DNA of 64,000 nt, taken from contig SEMN01000079.1 of assembly GCA_005408345.1 (NCBI GenBank), positions 1,488,001-1,552,000 of the forward strand, read 5' to 3'. The notes beneath the pieces are model-generated. The model worked only from the letters and a program-made list of their open reading frames with translations, was not told where the DNA came from and ran no database searches. The position numbers were made by a program, and so were the translations under genes. Source of the stretch: Macquaria australasica. Lineage: Eukaryota; Chordata; Actinopteri; Centrarchiformes; Percichthyidae. This document shows, piece after piece, positions 13,472 through 25,630 of the stretch; position 1 is the first letter of the stretch, and each line of letters begins with the position of its first letter.

Positions 13472-14419
13472 GAGGCCTGTACTACGAAGCAAGTTCAACA
13501 TACCCAGGATATCTTTTCGTTATCTGGCTTCACTAAGCCTAACAATCGCGATCCCCCTAAGCGGTCACACAACGCTGGTTATCAACTCGATAAGTCAAAC
13601 CCAGGTTTTCCCAATCAAGCCATGAGCGCGTTCACATGAAAGAGGCGGTGTTTGCAGCATATGACCAATCACAAACATGAAAAGTGTAGTGGCAGCAGAG
13701 CGGCATACTTTACAAACGAAGAGCAAACTATAATATAAGAGAAATACGAAGAATTTAAACATCATCCAGGCTAAAAGTAACACAACTGCAGCTCCTGAAT
13801 GCAGGAAGGACAGCTGGCAAAAAAAAAAAAAAAAACCCTGACTGTGTGAACAGGTAAATTAACAGCCTTATAATATCACTGCCCCGTCAGTAGTACTCCA
13901 TTAAGTTAATGTGTTGCTTAGAAGTTCTTATGGAGTGTATGACAATTTTAGCCTGATTCTTTCAGCTGCAACTCCGGCGGTGTCAAACGGACTTGGGAGC
14001 AAATAAAAGATAAATATAAAAACACAATTTAGCGGTAAATAGGCTTACATTCATATCTTATAAGTACAAAGCTTTAGTGCTTCAGTCAGTCTCTGTTCAC
14101 ACAGATAAGTCGGTCAATCTGACGAGAAACTATCTCTCATAAAAAGAGTTCCTCTCACGATCCACGTACCGAGCTCCACTTCTTTTCTATTGGTGATGTC
14201 ATTTTCCAAGAGAATTGATTGGTCAGTAGGCGGTGCTTTTGTACGCATTGATCCGTTATCTCGAACATAACCTGCTCCGGAGCAGGTTTGCCGTGCAACA
14301 TAAGTTACCATGGCGATTTACCCCGGTAAGAAGTGAACCACCCTCGTAGTACTGAAAACCCAGAATTGAACCTGAAGTTATCTCACTAACCGCAAATCCC
14401 ACTTCGTAGTACAGGCCTC
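13472..14419 (+). mobile_element. PIF/Harbinger-like element with decayed Myb/SANT-like gene
   Basis: An 18-bp terminal inverted repeat bounds a 948-bp element: GAGGCCTGTACTACGAAG at the left, its exact reverse complement at the right. Inside, the plus strand retains a decayed two-exon coding region. The first part (around 13705-13855) reads FTNEEQTII...EKYEEFK, then after a frameshift IIQAKSNTTAAPECRKDSWQ, ending near a GTAAAT donor. The second begins after TTCTTTCAG near 13967 with CNSGGVKRTWEQIKDKYKNT. This is the Myb/SANT-like DNA-binding domain of Harbinger-type accessory proteins. No transposase domain is present, so the copy is non-autonomous. A clear target duplication was not found. 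Confidence 0.65.
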
Positions 14420-16507
14420 TGGACTAGAACATAAAACATCACTGTCTAACCGTTTTGCTGGCTGTCAGCCAAGCACTGGAGAAATGCTCAAGTAAACAGT
14501 GCCCAGGAGATCCTCGTCCAATTTATTTGTGGTTACAAAAATGAGTGTCCCAAATACGTCAGTCTGTCAAGACGGTCCAAAGTTCAGAGGGTGGACGTTT
14601 GGATTTAGCATTAGAGCGCAAAGCCTGGGATCACTGAACTAAGGTTACAATGCGTAACAGTCACTACCGCCTGTCTCAGCTGGTGCTGCATCAGGCATCA
14701 AAAGCCCTCAAGGAATAGCTAAGAAACCCATAACCACATGTACCTCATGCTATTCTGTAGTACAGTCTTACCCACTGTGCTGTGAGTTTCATTCAGCTGC
14801 AGCTGTAACCTCCTGTCGACCCCGCTCTCTCTCCACCTACTCTCCCACTGCACTATATGCTCTGACGGCTTGTATCCCAATCCCTCAGAATGATTCAAGG
14901 ATGATGGATCATTTTCCTGCCAAAAAAGTGTTCAGGTTCCACACAAATGGAAGGAGATCCTCCTTCACTTGCATGGGCGGAGAGGGAGAGAGAGATGCAG
15001 AAACCCTGGCAAGGAAATCACTTACTTTATTTAATTAGATCGCTCTTGACAGACATTTCAGTTCCGCTTTTAGAAAAAAAGGAATTCATATTACACTTGT
15101 CTGTCAATGTAAATATATTATAAATAAAGGAATATCTAAAAGTGAATATAAGAAATTAGCTTTGCATTCTTGGGATACAATAGATGCACAGATTTTGATG
15201 TAACACATGACAGTAGGCAGAGAGATTGACAGTTGACAGTTTTGTTCAAACTCAAATATGAATAGTGTGGGCAACATATGAAGCAGTAAACATTTGAAGC
15301 ATAATACACTGTTTCACCTCTCACTGTAAGTATTCTTTTATTCTCCATGGACAGGACTACTATTATTCACAATGTAAAGGTTGTCCCTATTGTGACATTA
15401 GAGATTGTATTTATTCATAGGAAATTTGGACAGTTCTTTTATCATTGAGAGTTGTTTGTAAATCATAGCCTGTGAAGTCTGTATTTTTTAGACATTTGTC
15501 TCTGAAGGATTCCAGCATGACAGGTAAAACAGCAAGAGATCAAGTCCTAATGGCTTATCTGGACAAGGGCCAATATCAAATTGCATGCATTTCTAATGTG
15601 GCAAATATGTCTCACCTTCCCTTATTGTGTGCTTCTCATATAAAGGATGGTATGATGAGCTTAATGAAATATGTTTTTTGTCAGAATTAATTTAAAGGAA
15701 AAGGCTGCCATTATTCTGTGTTTCATTATTTTCCTATTATCAACAAATCTCACGAAAAGACCAAAACAATGTGTTAGTCTGTCGCTCAAAACTTTCCAAA
15801 GTCCCTACCCTTACCTTTATTGAACAGTATCACATTCATTCTCTATAGACCTCTGTGTATTATACTGTATTTCTCCAGGCAATATGCTGCCATTAAATGC
15901 CAATTTGTTTGGAAATAATTAAGAGTCCATCCGTCTTTCGGATTTCTTCGAACAGTGTGCTCCGTTCAGCTCTGAACATGAGAGAATCATCTCAACTTTG
16001 TTTGTATGAAATAATTTCAGGGACATTACTGCTTGGTTTCTTTCATTACTTTTCACTTGACTGGCCGTGTCCTCAGGGGTAGAAGCTGGCAGCGAGAGCC
16101 CATTCTTGATTCTGTTTGTGCTTTAAAATTGATAAGTGAATCAGAACAGTATTACATATTAATTATTAATTTCACAATGTGAGGCAGAAAAAAAGAATCA
16201 CTGGATCAAACTTGCTTAAATGAAGCAGAATGACTGTGTTCAGCAAAGGTGCAGCAGTGCATGTCCTGCATGCCAATGGACTGCTTTAAGACCTAACATC
16301 TAATAGAATGATGTTCTCTGCACTCCACCCTGCTGACTTATTTCCTAATGGCCCACTAGATCAGTTAGAAAATCAGGGTTGCTCAGGGACTGGTTATTCT
16401 CCAGCCAGGCCCACACTGTTAAAGGAAAACTATAGTTTATTACAACTTGGGTTTTATTTCTGTTACCAGGGCCATTGGTCCTATTGGTTATGATAACAAT
16501 CGATAAC
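14420..16507. other. Unannotated stretch
   Basis: No gene, repeat or RNA recognised. Several ORFs of 60-72 residues lack motifs. Confidence 0.4.
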
Positions 16508-16580
16508 GATCTATTCGAAAAAGTGCCCTGAGATAACTTTGTTATGATATGGCGCTATATAAATAAAACTGAATTGAATA
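16508..16580 (+). mobile_element. LINE-2 3' tail fragment
   Basis: The sequence reads GATCTATTCGAAAAAGTGCC, then the CTGAGATAACTTTGTTATGA phrase, a GGCGCTATATAAATAAAACT stretch and a GAATTGAA end. This is the same tail as the full 3' end at 59.2 kb. It is a ~70-bp 5'-truncated insertion. Confidence 0.75.
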
Positions 16581-17120
16581 ACACTGTACTCACCAAAGTT
16601 ATTGCTGAGATCTCAGAATGTGGAGACAATGCTAAAAATAGGTACAACTTGGCAATAACCATGAACAGTCAGACAATGATACAGGTTGAAAGCAAACCCC
16701 CAGGTTATTGTAATTTGTTTGGAAAAAAGAACAAAGTCTGATGGTAAAAATACAAGACAAACTATCCATTGTACACATCTATCACAGTCTACAGCCTGAT
16801 TTCCCTGTTCAGCTTTGACCTACCCTACTTGCCCAGAAATTTAGGTCCAACGGGACAACGAATGAATGAAGTTAGACCATCAAACAGATTGTAGCCAACA
16901 GCTTAGCTACCATTGATGTAATTTCTGTCGACGCAACAGCTGTGGTAGTGGTGAACATTTTGAATTCAAAACACAATTTTAATTTATGTTTTGTGAATCA
17001 GCTTACAAAAACCTGGGGTTCGTTTGACAAAATGCGATTTGCAAGCACTGCTTTCACGCAAATCGCAAATGGTGCCAACATCACGTTTCACAAATGAATG
17101 CCACTTGCTTAATGCAGATG

Positions 17121-17302
17121 GTAAAATGGACTTCACTTATATAGCGCTTTTCAACCTTAATGGTTCCTAAAGCGCTTTACACATTCACCCATTCACACCG
17201 ATGGTGACAAAGCTGCCATGCAACTATAGGTTCAGTGTCTGTTGTGCCATAGCTCAATAAACAAAATTAACCATTAAGGTTAATTTGCTCTTATTTTCAT
17301 TG
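17121..17302 (-). repeat. SINE-like fragment plus left arm of a 64-bp inverted repeat
   Basis: On the minus strand, 17121-17238 reads as the 3' part of a common teleost repeat (ACACTGAACCTATAGTTG, CATGGCAGCTTTGTCACC, TGAATGGGTGAATGTGTAAA, AGCGCTATATAAGTGAAGT). Adjacent 17239-17302 is a 64-bp block that recurs inverted at 19031-19094 with about 62 of 64 bases identical. Confidence 0.7.
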
Positions 17303-17513
17303 TTTTGGCCATTATTTCTGTTGATTAACTCACCAAAGCAAATGCTGAGGATACACTGCGTCTGACGATGCAAGCAACACTAGCAGTCCAAAAAATGGTT
17401 TGTTGCAAATCCTAACCTACCTGCATAACCTTGCCACTGGTTCCTACTGAATAGGTAAATCCCACATTTCCATGTTTTGAAAGGCTCAGTAATTTCCTAA
17501 AACCTGGTCACTA

Positions 17514-17913
17514 TGTCAGGATCCTAAGGACTCTGGTGTGGACTTGTGTGTTTTTTGGTCTTGTTTCCTGTTTTATTTTGAAATTACTGTTCTTGTTTCC
17601 TTGTGTGCATTTTATTTCCTGTCTTTATTTTCCATCCAGTTTTGATTGTTTTCACCTGTGTCTTGTTACTCAGCTGTGTCTGTTTCCCTCGTTGTCTCCT
17701 CCCCTATATATACCGGTCCTCTCCCTTTGTTCTGAGTCACGTCATTGTGTTTGATGTTCTTGATGTTGCTGATGTTTGTTGGTGGTCTCTTCGTGTTGTG
17801 TTCCTGGTGTTTGTAAGTTTGTTTTGTAGTTAATAAATCTTTGGACTTATTCAGCCTCCTCGCCTGTCTGCATTTGGGTCCTCTCCCTGCTGCCAAGATG
17901 GCTCACTTTGACA
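17514..17913 (+). mobile_element. LTR of a Gypsy-like retrotransposon
   Basis: A 400-bp T/G-rich block begins TGTCAGG and ends ACTTTGACA. It has a TATATATA box at about 17705 and an AATAAA signal at 17832-17837, followed by the CTCGCCTGTCTGCATTTGGG phrase seen near the 3' end of fish Gypsy LTRs. Just downstream, ATGACGCAACCTGACTTGGA then CCCAGCAGAC encodes MTQPDLDPAD, resembling the MDPAD start of gag in these elements. No second LTR was found. Confidence 0.5.
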
Positions 17914-18986
17914 GAATGACGCAACCTGACTTGGACCCAGCAGACTGTCTTCACCGCAAGTGTGTGTCTCCGGAGCCAGGTACCCCTATGTACACCTTCT
18001 TCAGGTTCCTGGGGTATTCAGGGGACTGGACTGGGAGCCAGCCAGCCAGCCCCCAGTCAGCTCTGCATCAGCCTGCTAGCAACCGGCCTGCTAGCCAACG
18101 GCCTGCTAACCTCCAGTCTCCTTCACTCTTCGAGGGCACGCGGCTGGCCATATTCCCGGGGACCCGCTGTGGCCACAGGAGAAGTGGTTGTCGGAGTTCC
18201 CGACGCCATTGGCAGCCGTCCAGCGCCCCAGAGTCTCCGCCGCCCAGCTCTACAAACCGCCCTGCTCCTGATCCCCAGTTGCCGGTCCGGCCGACTCCTG
18301 TTCCTTGTCTCCAGTCGGTGGCCCGGCCAGCTTCTGTTCCTTATTCCCGGTTGGTGGTCCGGCCAACTCCTGCTCCCCGGATCCGGATGGCTAACCGGCC
18401 GACATCAGTTCCTGTTTCCGAGTCGGCGGTCCAGCCAACGCCTGCGCCAGTTCCTGAAGTGGTGAACCGGCTGACTCCTGCTCCAGTGCCCGTCGAGCTG
18501 TCAGCCGCAGCAGCCTTCGGAGCCAGTTCCCGTCCAGCTGCAGCCTTCAGAGCCAGTTCCCGTCCAGCTGCAGCCTTCAGAGCCAGTTCCCGTCCAGCTG
18601 CAGCCTTCAGAGCCAGTTCCCGTCCAGCTGCAGCCTTCAGTGCCAGTTCCCGTCCAGCTGCAGCCACAGCCTTCGCCCGTTCCGTCCAGCTACAGCCTCC
18701 AGTGCCAGTTCCCGCAGCTCCTTCCTCGTCGCCGGCATCCTGGCCGTCCTCCCGAGCGTCTCCCCACGCCTGGTCGTCCTCCAGGCCGTCCTCCCGAGCG
18801 TCTCCCCACGCCTGGTCGTCCTCCAGGCCGTCCTCCCGAGCGGCTCCCCACGCCTGGTCGTCCTCCAGGCCGTCCTCCCGAGCGGCTCCCCACGTCTGGT
18901 TTTTCACTAGGTGCCCGGTTGGCGGTTCGATCCCGGCTCCTGTCCACATGTCGAAGTTGTCCTTGGGCAAGACACTGAACCTATAG
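17914..18986 (+). CDS. Proline/serine/arginine-rich tandem-repeat ORF of a non-autonomous LTR-type element
   Basis: An open plus-strand frame of 381 codons (from 17841) runs to 18986. After a gag-like start (LDPAD) it has degenerate RPTPAPxP repeats. Then come five copies of a 30-bp unit (ASSRPAAAFR) at about 18511-18665 and about four copies of a 42-bp unit (PSSRASPHAWSSSR) at about 18747-18915. Both units are multiples of three, so all frames stay open; the antisense frame (18341-18970) and another plus frame are open too. No gag zinc knuckle, protease or reverse transcriptase follows. It is probably the internal remnant of a non-autonomous element. Whether a protein is made is unknown. Confidence 0.4.
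18511..18665. repeat. 30-bp tandem repeat, ~5 copies
   Basis: The unit AGCCAGTTCCCGTCCAGCTG followed by CAGCCTTCAG repeats five times with few changes. Confidence 0.9.
18747..18915. repeat. 42-bp tandem repeat, ~4 copies
   Basis: The unit begins CCGTCCTCCCGAGCGTCTCC and ends TGGTCGTCCTCCAGG. It is GC-rich (CpG in each unit) and in frame with the surrounding ORF. Confidence 0.9.
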
Positions 18987-19094
18987 TTGCTAGGCCAACA
19001 CCTTGCATGGCAGCTTTGTCGTCAAACCGGCAATGAAAATAAGAGCAAATTAACCTTAATGATAAATTTTGTTTATTGAGCTATGGCACAACAG
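18916..19094 (+). repeat. tRNA-SINE-like fragment plus right arm of the 64-bp inverted repeat
   Basis: GGTTCGATCCC at about 18924 is a pol III B-box-like motif. It is followed by the fish SINE phrase TCCTTGGGCAAGACACTGAA and CTTGCATGGCAGCTTTGTC. Next, 19031-19094 is the inverted copy of 17239-17302. Confidence 0.6.
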
Positions 19095-19261
19095 TTGGAA
19101 ATTATCCACTGGGACATTTACAATGATGTGATTTTAAAAAAACAAAAAAAATTTTTGTTTTTTTTTGTAGATGAAATATTCATCCCCATAGGCGGTGGTA
19201 AAAGAGGGCTGTAAAAACTAAAGAATGTGATTTGACTTTTGTTTGAGAAGTTGCCGTGGAC

Positions 19262-19575
19262 ACTTAGATTTTTTTTTCTTTTTCTGCCAATAAAACTTGA
19301 TTTTGTGGCCACTTGGGGGCAGTACAACCAGCTGTAAACACAGCACTGACATATTATCACTTTATAAAGTTGATATGACTTGTTGGCAGTTAACAGTTGC
19401 CTATTTACACATCCAGCAGACACAGTGCAACATTAGCATTCATTTGGAGTCATGTTTGTCCAACTCTCGTAAGTCTAACTTTAGCTCTATTTTGGTCTCC
19501 AACTCCTGAGAAAACTGTCTGGCTCTTTAGTTGCTAAATGCTCTACAATGTTCACCAGAGTCAGGTTCTTTGTGG
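19262..19575 (+). mobile_element. MITE family with TTAAAG end, copy B (internal part)
   Basis: Collinear with the 47.6-kb copy: CACAGCACTGACATATTATC, GTTGCCTATTTACACATCCA, GCAGACACAGTGCAACATTA and GGTCTCCAACTCCTGAGAAA. Both ends are lost or diverged. Confidence 0.55.
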
Positions 19576-22524
19576 CTTTATTACTATGGGTGACTCTTTT
19601 CACATTACACCTAGTTATTTGACCCATTTTTTTTAAATAAAATTTGATTAGTAGTATGGTACGTTAAAATGTACAGTAATGAGAAAATATATCCATTTAA
19701 TACTTGGCTTTGTCTAAAATTCCCCATTCAGCAAGAGCACAGTGTGTATTTTGTGTATTGGTTGGGGACAGGGGGTGGCAGTAAGTAATGGCTGGGTGAC
19801 AATGGCTAAAGCGCACATTTGAACATGTAATTTCATCAGTCACAGAGCTGAGCGCTCAGTTGCCCGTTTCAACAGACAGTCTCACACACACAGTGAAGAG
19901 GCAGAGCCAGTGTCCACTCTGCAGGCTCCCAGGAGGTCTGTGCTGCACACACTGCGTCAAATCACAGAAAAGTCACACTCCAGCCCGTCATTTGGCAAAC
20001 AACGGATGTCGTTTCATTTTTATACATGCTTTCTGACAGCTCAATTAGACCGGGGTGCTCTAATTGTCACTAATTGTCAGCGTGTGACAGATCAGGCAGG
20101 AAATCCAAAGAGCAATGAAATCATACACAAGTATTAGTACCAAAAAGAAAAAAAATTGAGAAGGCATGGTTTCTCGAAGCCTCAATCAGATCAGTAACAA
20201 GTAACCTAGAATATATTATTATTATTCTATCATATTTTTAGTGGCCAAATTCCTCTATACTCAATAGTGGTTTATTTATGGGAATGTATTGTCTGTATAC
20301 ACAATAATACTGTTTGTGTATGTGATGAAAATCTATTCAGTAGGATGTGTGATATGCGTAATACTTCAATACAAACTTTACAAGTGTATACATCACATTT
20401 GGTTGTTAAAGTTTGGGAAGGCAGTTTTCTTTTGGCATCATTGGGCAAAAATGTCATTAACCGTGCAGCATATTGTAATTCAAGTGGTCTGAGAGCAGAC
20501 CTCTACTTCAGCCCCCCCTCTTGGCCCCCCCTCCTGTTTTCAGGCTTCAGAAAATCTATCCCGTGACGATAGACTTTAGCCTATCACAGGTTATCTCAGA
20601 TAGACGGTGTGTTCATATTGGCTAAACTACAAGAGCAGATGTGTGTGCACATCCCTTCAGACAGTGAAAACCTGATTCAGTGGAGGAAAATCCTACCAAA
20701 AATCCTGAAACTTGTGATAAATTTCCAACACCTCCTTTGCCTACAGCGGTGTATAGTACAAAACAACACATCCCAGCTCCACATGAAGCTTCAGGTTCAT
20801 TATGTTCAATGCCATGGCGCTCATAACGACGAGTGGCAAAGAGGCATGATGACAAAAAGTGGGGAATAGCTTTTGACGGGGGACACTGGCATATGTGCGA
20901 CAGTGGCATACTAGCCTCTCATCCCGCTGCTGGACAGCGTTGCAGCTGCCTCTGAACCCTGGGGAGCTCTGCTCTGCGACTGGAGGGGCGTCTTTAAGAA
21001 GACAAGTCGCGGCGGGAGGGACCGCGGTCTCAGTGAGGGGCTTAGCGGAGTGATATGAGGCAGCAGAGAGAGAGGCGGAAGGTTTTGCCTAGGTTGCACA
21101 GATTTTGCCTACCCCAGCTTTAAGTCCTCATATTATGTAATTTTTTTTACATTTTTTTAAGTTTACTATATATTTTCCAGAATACATTAAAAAAAACAAA
21201 AAAAAAAAACAAAAACAAGCATGAACAGTTAAAACTGAAATTAACGCTTTCATTGCCATGGGCACCATGAAGTACTACAGCTCATGCTACAGACATACTT
21301 TACATATACTGATACCTTCTGCTGTAGCAATTCATATAGGATCCTATCAAAGATCAGTGTAGTGTTCATTTTATATTTGGGACACTTTAAGGAACCTCAG
21401 ACTTTATGATTATAATGGTTGAGCATCATATGAGATTATATCCTTTTTATTTGTATTTCACTATGTTTATTTCTAAGTATAGGAAGGAAATACTTTATAT
21501 TTCCTTTTATATCCTTTATATAATTACCCTTTTTCTTTTCTGTATGGTGGCTGAGAGAGTTCAATGGAGAGCTCAGTGGAAAACGTGTGCAAAGCATTAT
21601 ACACGATAGGCTACATTATTGGCTGCTGCTGTTCATTGCAACACGGCTGCCATATTGGTAAAGGGAAGCAATTTTACAGTTTTGTACAACTGAAAATAAA
21701 AGCACCAGGGAAACGGCTGGATGGAAGAGAGATAAACAAAACAAATGCGAAAAAGATTGATGATGATTTCAGCATCTTATTGATATATTACTTTGATAAA
21801 AATGTTTTTTTTACCTGACATACTCATACTTATTACACGGCATTAGTGTTTTTAGGGAATTGTGGTGGGCCGGTCTGGGCCACAATGCCAGGGCCAATTT
21901 TTTGTCCCAGTCCAGCCCTGTCTGAATTACACAAACATAATATTAAAACTAAAATTAACATCATTAGCTCATTTCCCGTGATCCTCGACAAGTGATTGAT
22001 GTATTTGACAATTTTTCGATTCATGATTCAACACCTGCAGCAGTGCAAATTCCTTTCTTGCCATTTCTGTATTTGCTTGTGTTGTGAAAGTGGTGAATGT
22101 GTTTCTTCTTGTTTGTGTTTCATTTATTTGCAGTGTTTTCTCCTAATGCTGCACGTGTTGTGTTTTGTCAAAATATTTCACAAATAAAATAATATTATTT
22201 GTGTTTTATTATGTTGCAGGTTCTCTCAGCCACTGTACTTTTGTCATGACAGGAGCCCTACACTGAGTGCAAATCAATACCCTTGGTCAGGCTTCTTCAT
22301 CATTCCAGTAATGTTGTCATTGCCATTACCCTATTTTTTCTCTTCTTAGGTTTTTAATATTTTCCTATAATATGTGGTGCTTGGTCTTATATGTATTTGA
22401 CTTATGTATGCATTTGGATTGATTCTTGAATGTCTTTTGTGATGACTTGTGACAACCTGTGACAATAGTACAAAGATGCTCTTGCATTAAAAGGGAAATC
22501 TACTGATTTTACACATCATAGAAA
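19576..22524. other. Unannotated stretch
   Basis: No gene recognised. The GC-richer part at about 20490-21110 has overlapping short ORFs on both strands without motifs and may be an old unclassified repeat. A homopurine A-rich tract lies at about 21189-21221. Confidence 0.4.
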
Positions 22525-22752
22525 GAAGTGAGGCGGGGTACGCCCTGGACAGGTCGCCAGTCAATCACAGGGCTGACACATAGAGACAGACCACCATTAA
22601 CGCTCACATTCACACCTATGTGCAATTTAGAGTTGCCAATTAACCTAACCTGCATGTCTTTGGACTGTGGGAGGAAACCAGAGCACCCAGAGGAAGCCCA
22701 CGCAGGCACGGGGAGAACATGCAAACTCCACACAGAAAGGCCCCAGCCCACA
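22525..22752 (-). repeat. Common vertebrate/teleost interspersed repeat
   Basis: It contains the very widespread phrases CCCTGGACAGGTCGCCAGTC, GCATGTCTTTGGACTGTGGG and GGGGAGAACATGCAAACTCC. This repeat class is found throughout fish genomes and encodes nothing. I give the strand arbitrarily. Confidence 0.6.
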
Positions 22753-23857
22753 TAGCTTATTTTTTCAATTTTGTACTTACAGTTCAGAGTCTTCCAGTTT
22801 TTAATTAGTTATTATAATTTCAAAATTACCTGCATAATGTTCTTACATAGTATCTTTTCTTATTTTCACCAGCCATCGCTGTCCCTGAACGCCTCTTCTT
22901 TTAATGAGTCCTCCAAACACAATGTTGGCACAATAGTGTCTGACTGTACTAATGAGTTTGTGTGGGTGTTGTTCATTACTGTACGCTCTAATCCCAATCT
23001 CTCACTGTAATAAGAGAGGGAAGCCCACTCTTAATCCAAACAAAAAGAGAAAGTCATCCAATCAACAAAATCACCGTACACAGTATTAACTCAGCTGAAG
23101 GGAGAGTGCAAAACAATTGCAGCACACCAGGAGTGACCCAGTATTACTCAATTAAGGCATGGTCACATCCCCCAAACCATCCCTGACATTCAACTGAGCT
23201 AAAACTGGAAGCATTGGGCTAAATCCTATTAGCTTCTGTTCAATACTAATCCATGAAACCAATAAACAGCCATTAAAAGTTCAAAAATTCATTGGCCTGA
23301 AAAAGATGCACCAATAACAGGATTAGTGATTATAAAACACGCCATGTCTGATATGCTCAGGGACAGCCACAGTCAAAATATTAATGGTCAAATGTCAGAC
23401 CATAATTTATGAAAAAAAAAGATCTATGAGGAAATTGAAAGGAAGGAAGTATATATCGTGGTGATTAAGAAGGCATCGGCTTAATCTAATTCCTAGAGAG
23501 TACCAAATAATTAGAATATTGATAATCATTGCAGTGATCGTTGCACTTTTTGAAGTTCTTGCTAGAATTAGCAACCTTCTGATATTCATATGGGAAAATT
23601 TATTTACCAAAGGGACATTAGCACCCACCACTGATGAAATGTCTGTCTTTTACTATTACTTATTTACTTATGTGGCTTTTCTTCATTGAGAATTTTCAGT
23701 TTTTCTGTCCATTGCAGGCCACTGTATCTCAAAGAGATGTTAGAGACAGGGCCAGCAGTAGTGCTCCTGACTTTTGTCGGGAGAGACAGAGATTATGTCT
23801 AAGTCAGCTAGAGCTGAAAATGCAACTTGTTCTCTCAGTTTTGGCCTTTGGTCCACT
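22753..23857. other. Unannotated stretch
   Basis: No gene or clear repeat recognised. Confidence 0.4.
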
Positions 23858-24020
23858 GTAGATAGATAGATAGTTGACTTTATTAATCCACAAAGAGAAA
23901 TTAAATCGTTATAGCAGCCAGATACATTAAAATACAATCACAACTGGTACAAGAACACAGCTAAGATGATACTAAGATGAATAAGCAGAGAGACTAGTGA
24001 ATGGATAAGTGGAGTTATTG
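23858..24020 (-). mobile_element. LINE 3' tail fragment (Rex1-like)
   Basis: GATAGATAGATAG followed by TTTATTAATCC and a GAAATTAAATCGTTATAGCA stretch. This resembles the minus-strand tail of the LINE at 40.53 kb (short tetranucleotide repeat, TTTATTG-CCC, GGGAAATT, CAGCAGCC). It is a short 5'-truncated copy. Confidence 0.5.
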
Positions 24021-24239
24021 ACTAATAGTCCAGTTATAAAAAAGGTGAAGGCATAAGATGCTGAAGATTAATAACTCTAAGTTATAAATTCGTATCTTTC
24101 ACTTCTGAAAATAAGCTTTTGTTTGTTTTAGTGGATGAAGAAAACTATTTGGAAAATTATCATGTTAGCCTGGTTGGGGTCTGTGTGCCAGTAGAGTAAA
24201 GAAGACAACGCCTCTAACCCTCTCTGTGATCACTAATTT

Positions 24240-24490
24240 TAAGGGCTCTATTTTGGTGTTTGGTAGGTCACAATGAGGTTATTTCCTTGCCTGTGCCGTT
24301 TTGGTATCTTCACATTGCGCCACAGTGGGAGGAGAGGCACAGTAGAGGGTGTAGGCATTCCAATCCAGCAGCGTACTGCAATCACAGTGCCAAGAACGAG
24401 TGCAGCGTCTGCTGCCCGCCTGCTCAGAGTCAACAGCTCAGCATGCTTGTGTTCGATAATATGTTGGTCACTTTATTTGGTGATAACACA
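24240..24490. other. GC-richer block, possibly an unclassified DNA-transposon fragment
   Basis: Three overlapping ORFs of 61-79 codons lie on both strands in a 250-bp GC-richer island. None has a known motif. Multi-frame openness suggests sequence composition rather than coding. Confidence 0.25.
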
Positions 24491-25630
24491 CCCAAATAGA
24501 CTTCTCTAAAATCACACAAACCCATTTATTCCCCTTTATTAAGTTTTGTTTGTTTTTCTACTTTTATTCTACGTTTTTCAATCAGTTGACATGTGAACAT
24601 ACAGATCCAGAATACATACAGAAGTTGTATTCCAATTGTGGAAATACCAGCCAGCCAGAATAAAGATTAATGAGTGATTCTTACCAGCTCTGTCATCTAA
24701 GACAGTTAGCAGCCTATACTGAGGGCCTTTCTTTTACTCTGGTGACTCTCTTTACAGCCATCTGAAGGCAGCAGATATCTGCTCCATCAGCAGTCTCTAA
24801 CTGGAGTGATGTTGCGCACTGTCAAGCCACAATTACACACTGCAGATCTGCTTGTTAAATTATTTTGCAACCAGCATCAGCCTGTTGTAAAATAACCACA
24901 GGCACATCAAAGTTGTCTGTTATGATTAATTATTCTACATAGACTGCAAATCAACAGGCGTTTTGGATACTGACACAGTTCCACGAAAAATTGTGGATCA
25001 CTTAAAATTTCTCTCTCTGCTAGTAGCTTGCACAGGACTGTCCATCTATTATAGCCGCTTTAACGAGTCTGGCCAAAGTGTCACCTAGACCTCTGCATTT
25101 TTAATTACAATACAGGTAGACATGTGGCTGTGATGAGCAACATGATGCGACAGAGATTGCTCGGGTTCAGTTTTGTAGTGGTGTTTCCAGGAAAAACAGT
25201 GTTATTTTTAAAATCCTAATTTATTTCTCGATCATCAACAACAGTCAAATTGAATTAAACTTTAAAAATAACGTACAAAAATCTAGACCGCATTGGTGAT
25301 ATTTCACTGCATTTGGCTATTGTATGGATCATTTTATTGACAAATAAAATCATGCATTGTTATGCACAGAAAACATGATGACCATAGGATCTACAACATG
25401 TCCAGAAAAATGAATTAAACTTAAAGAAAGTTATCATCTCCTCTGGGCAGGATAATTGAGCTGCTGTATTTATATTTTAAACTGTCCCAGACAATTTCCC
25501 AGAAATGACAAAAAGTGCATTTGGCACAACAATCATGTCCACTTTACACAGTGACCGGTCAGATGTGTAACGGTGTCAGAGTAGGCAGACTTCTCTCAAG
25601 CTGCTTTTTATTTATTCATTACATGACTAT
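24491..25630. other. Unannotated stretch
   Basis: No gene or repeat recognised. Confidence 0.4.

Noticed and set aside
18909..18960. tRNA gene
   Set aside because: Only a B-box-like GGTTCGATCCC is present; no cloverleaf or A box, so it is a SINE fragment.
18341..18970. 209-codon minus-strand ORF
   Set aside because: Antisense shadow of the tandem-repeat ORF; open because the repeat units are multiples of three and GC-rich.
24248..24509. Three overlapping ORFs on both strands
   Set aside because: No motif; multi-frame openness looks compositional. Kept only as a low-confidence block.
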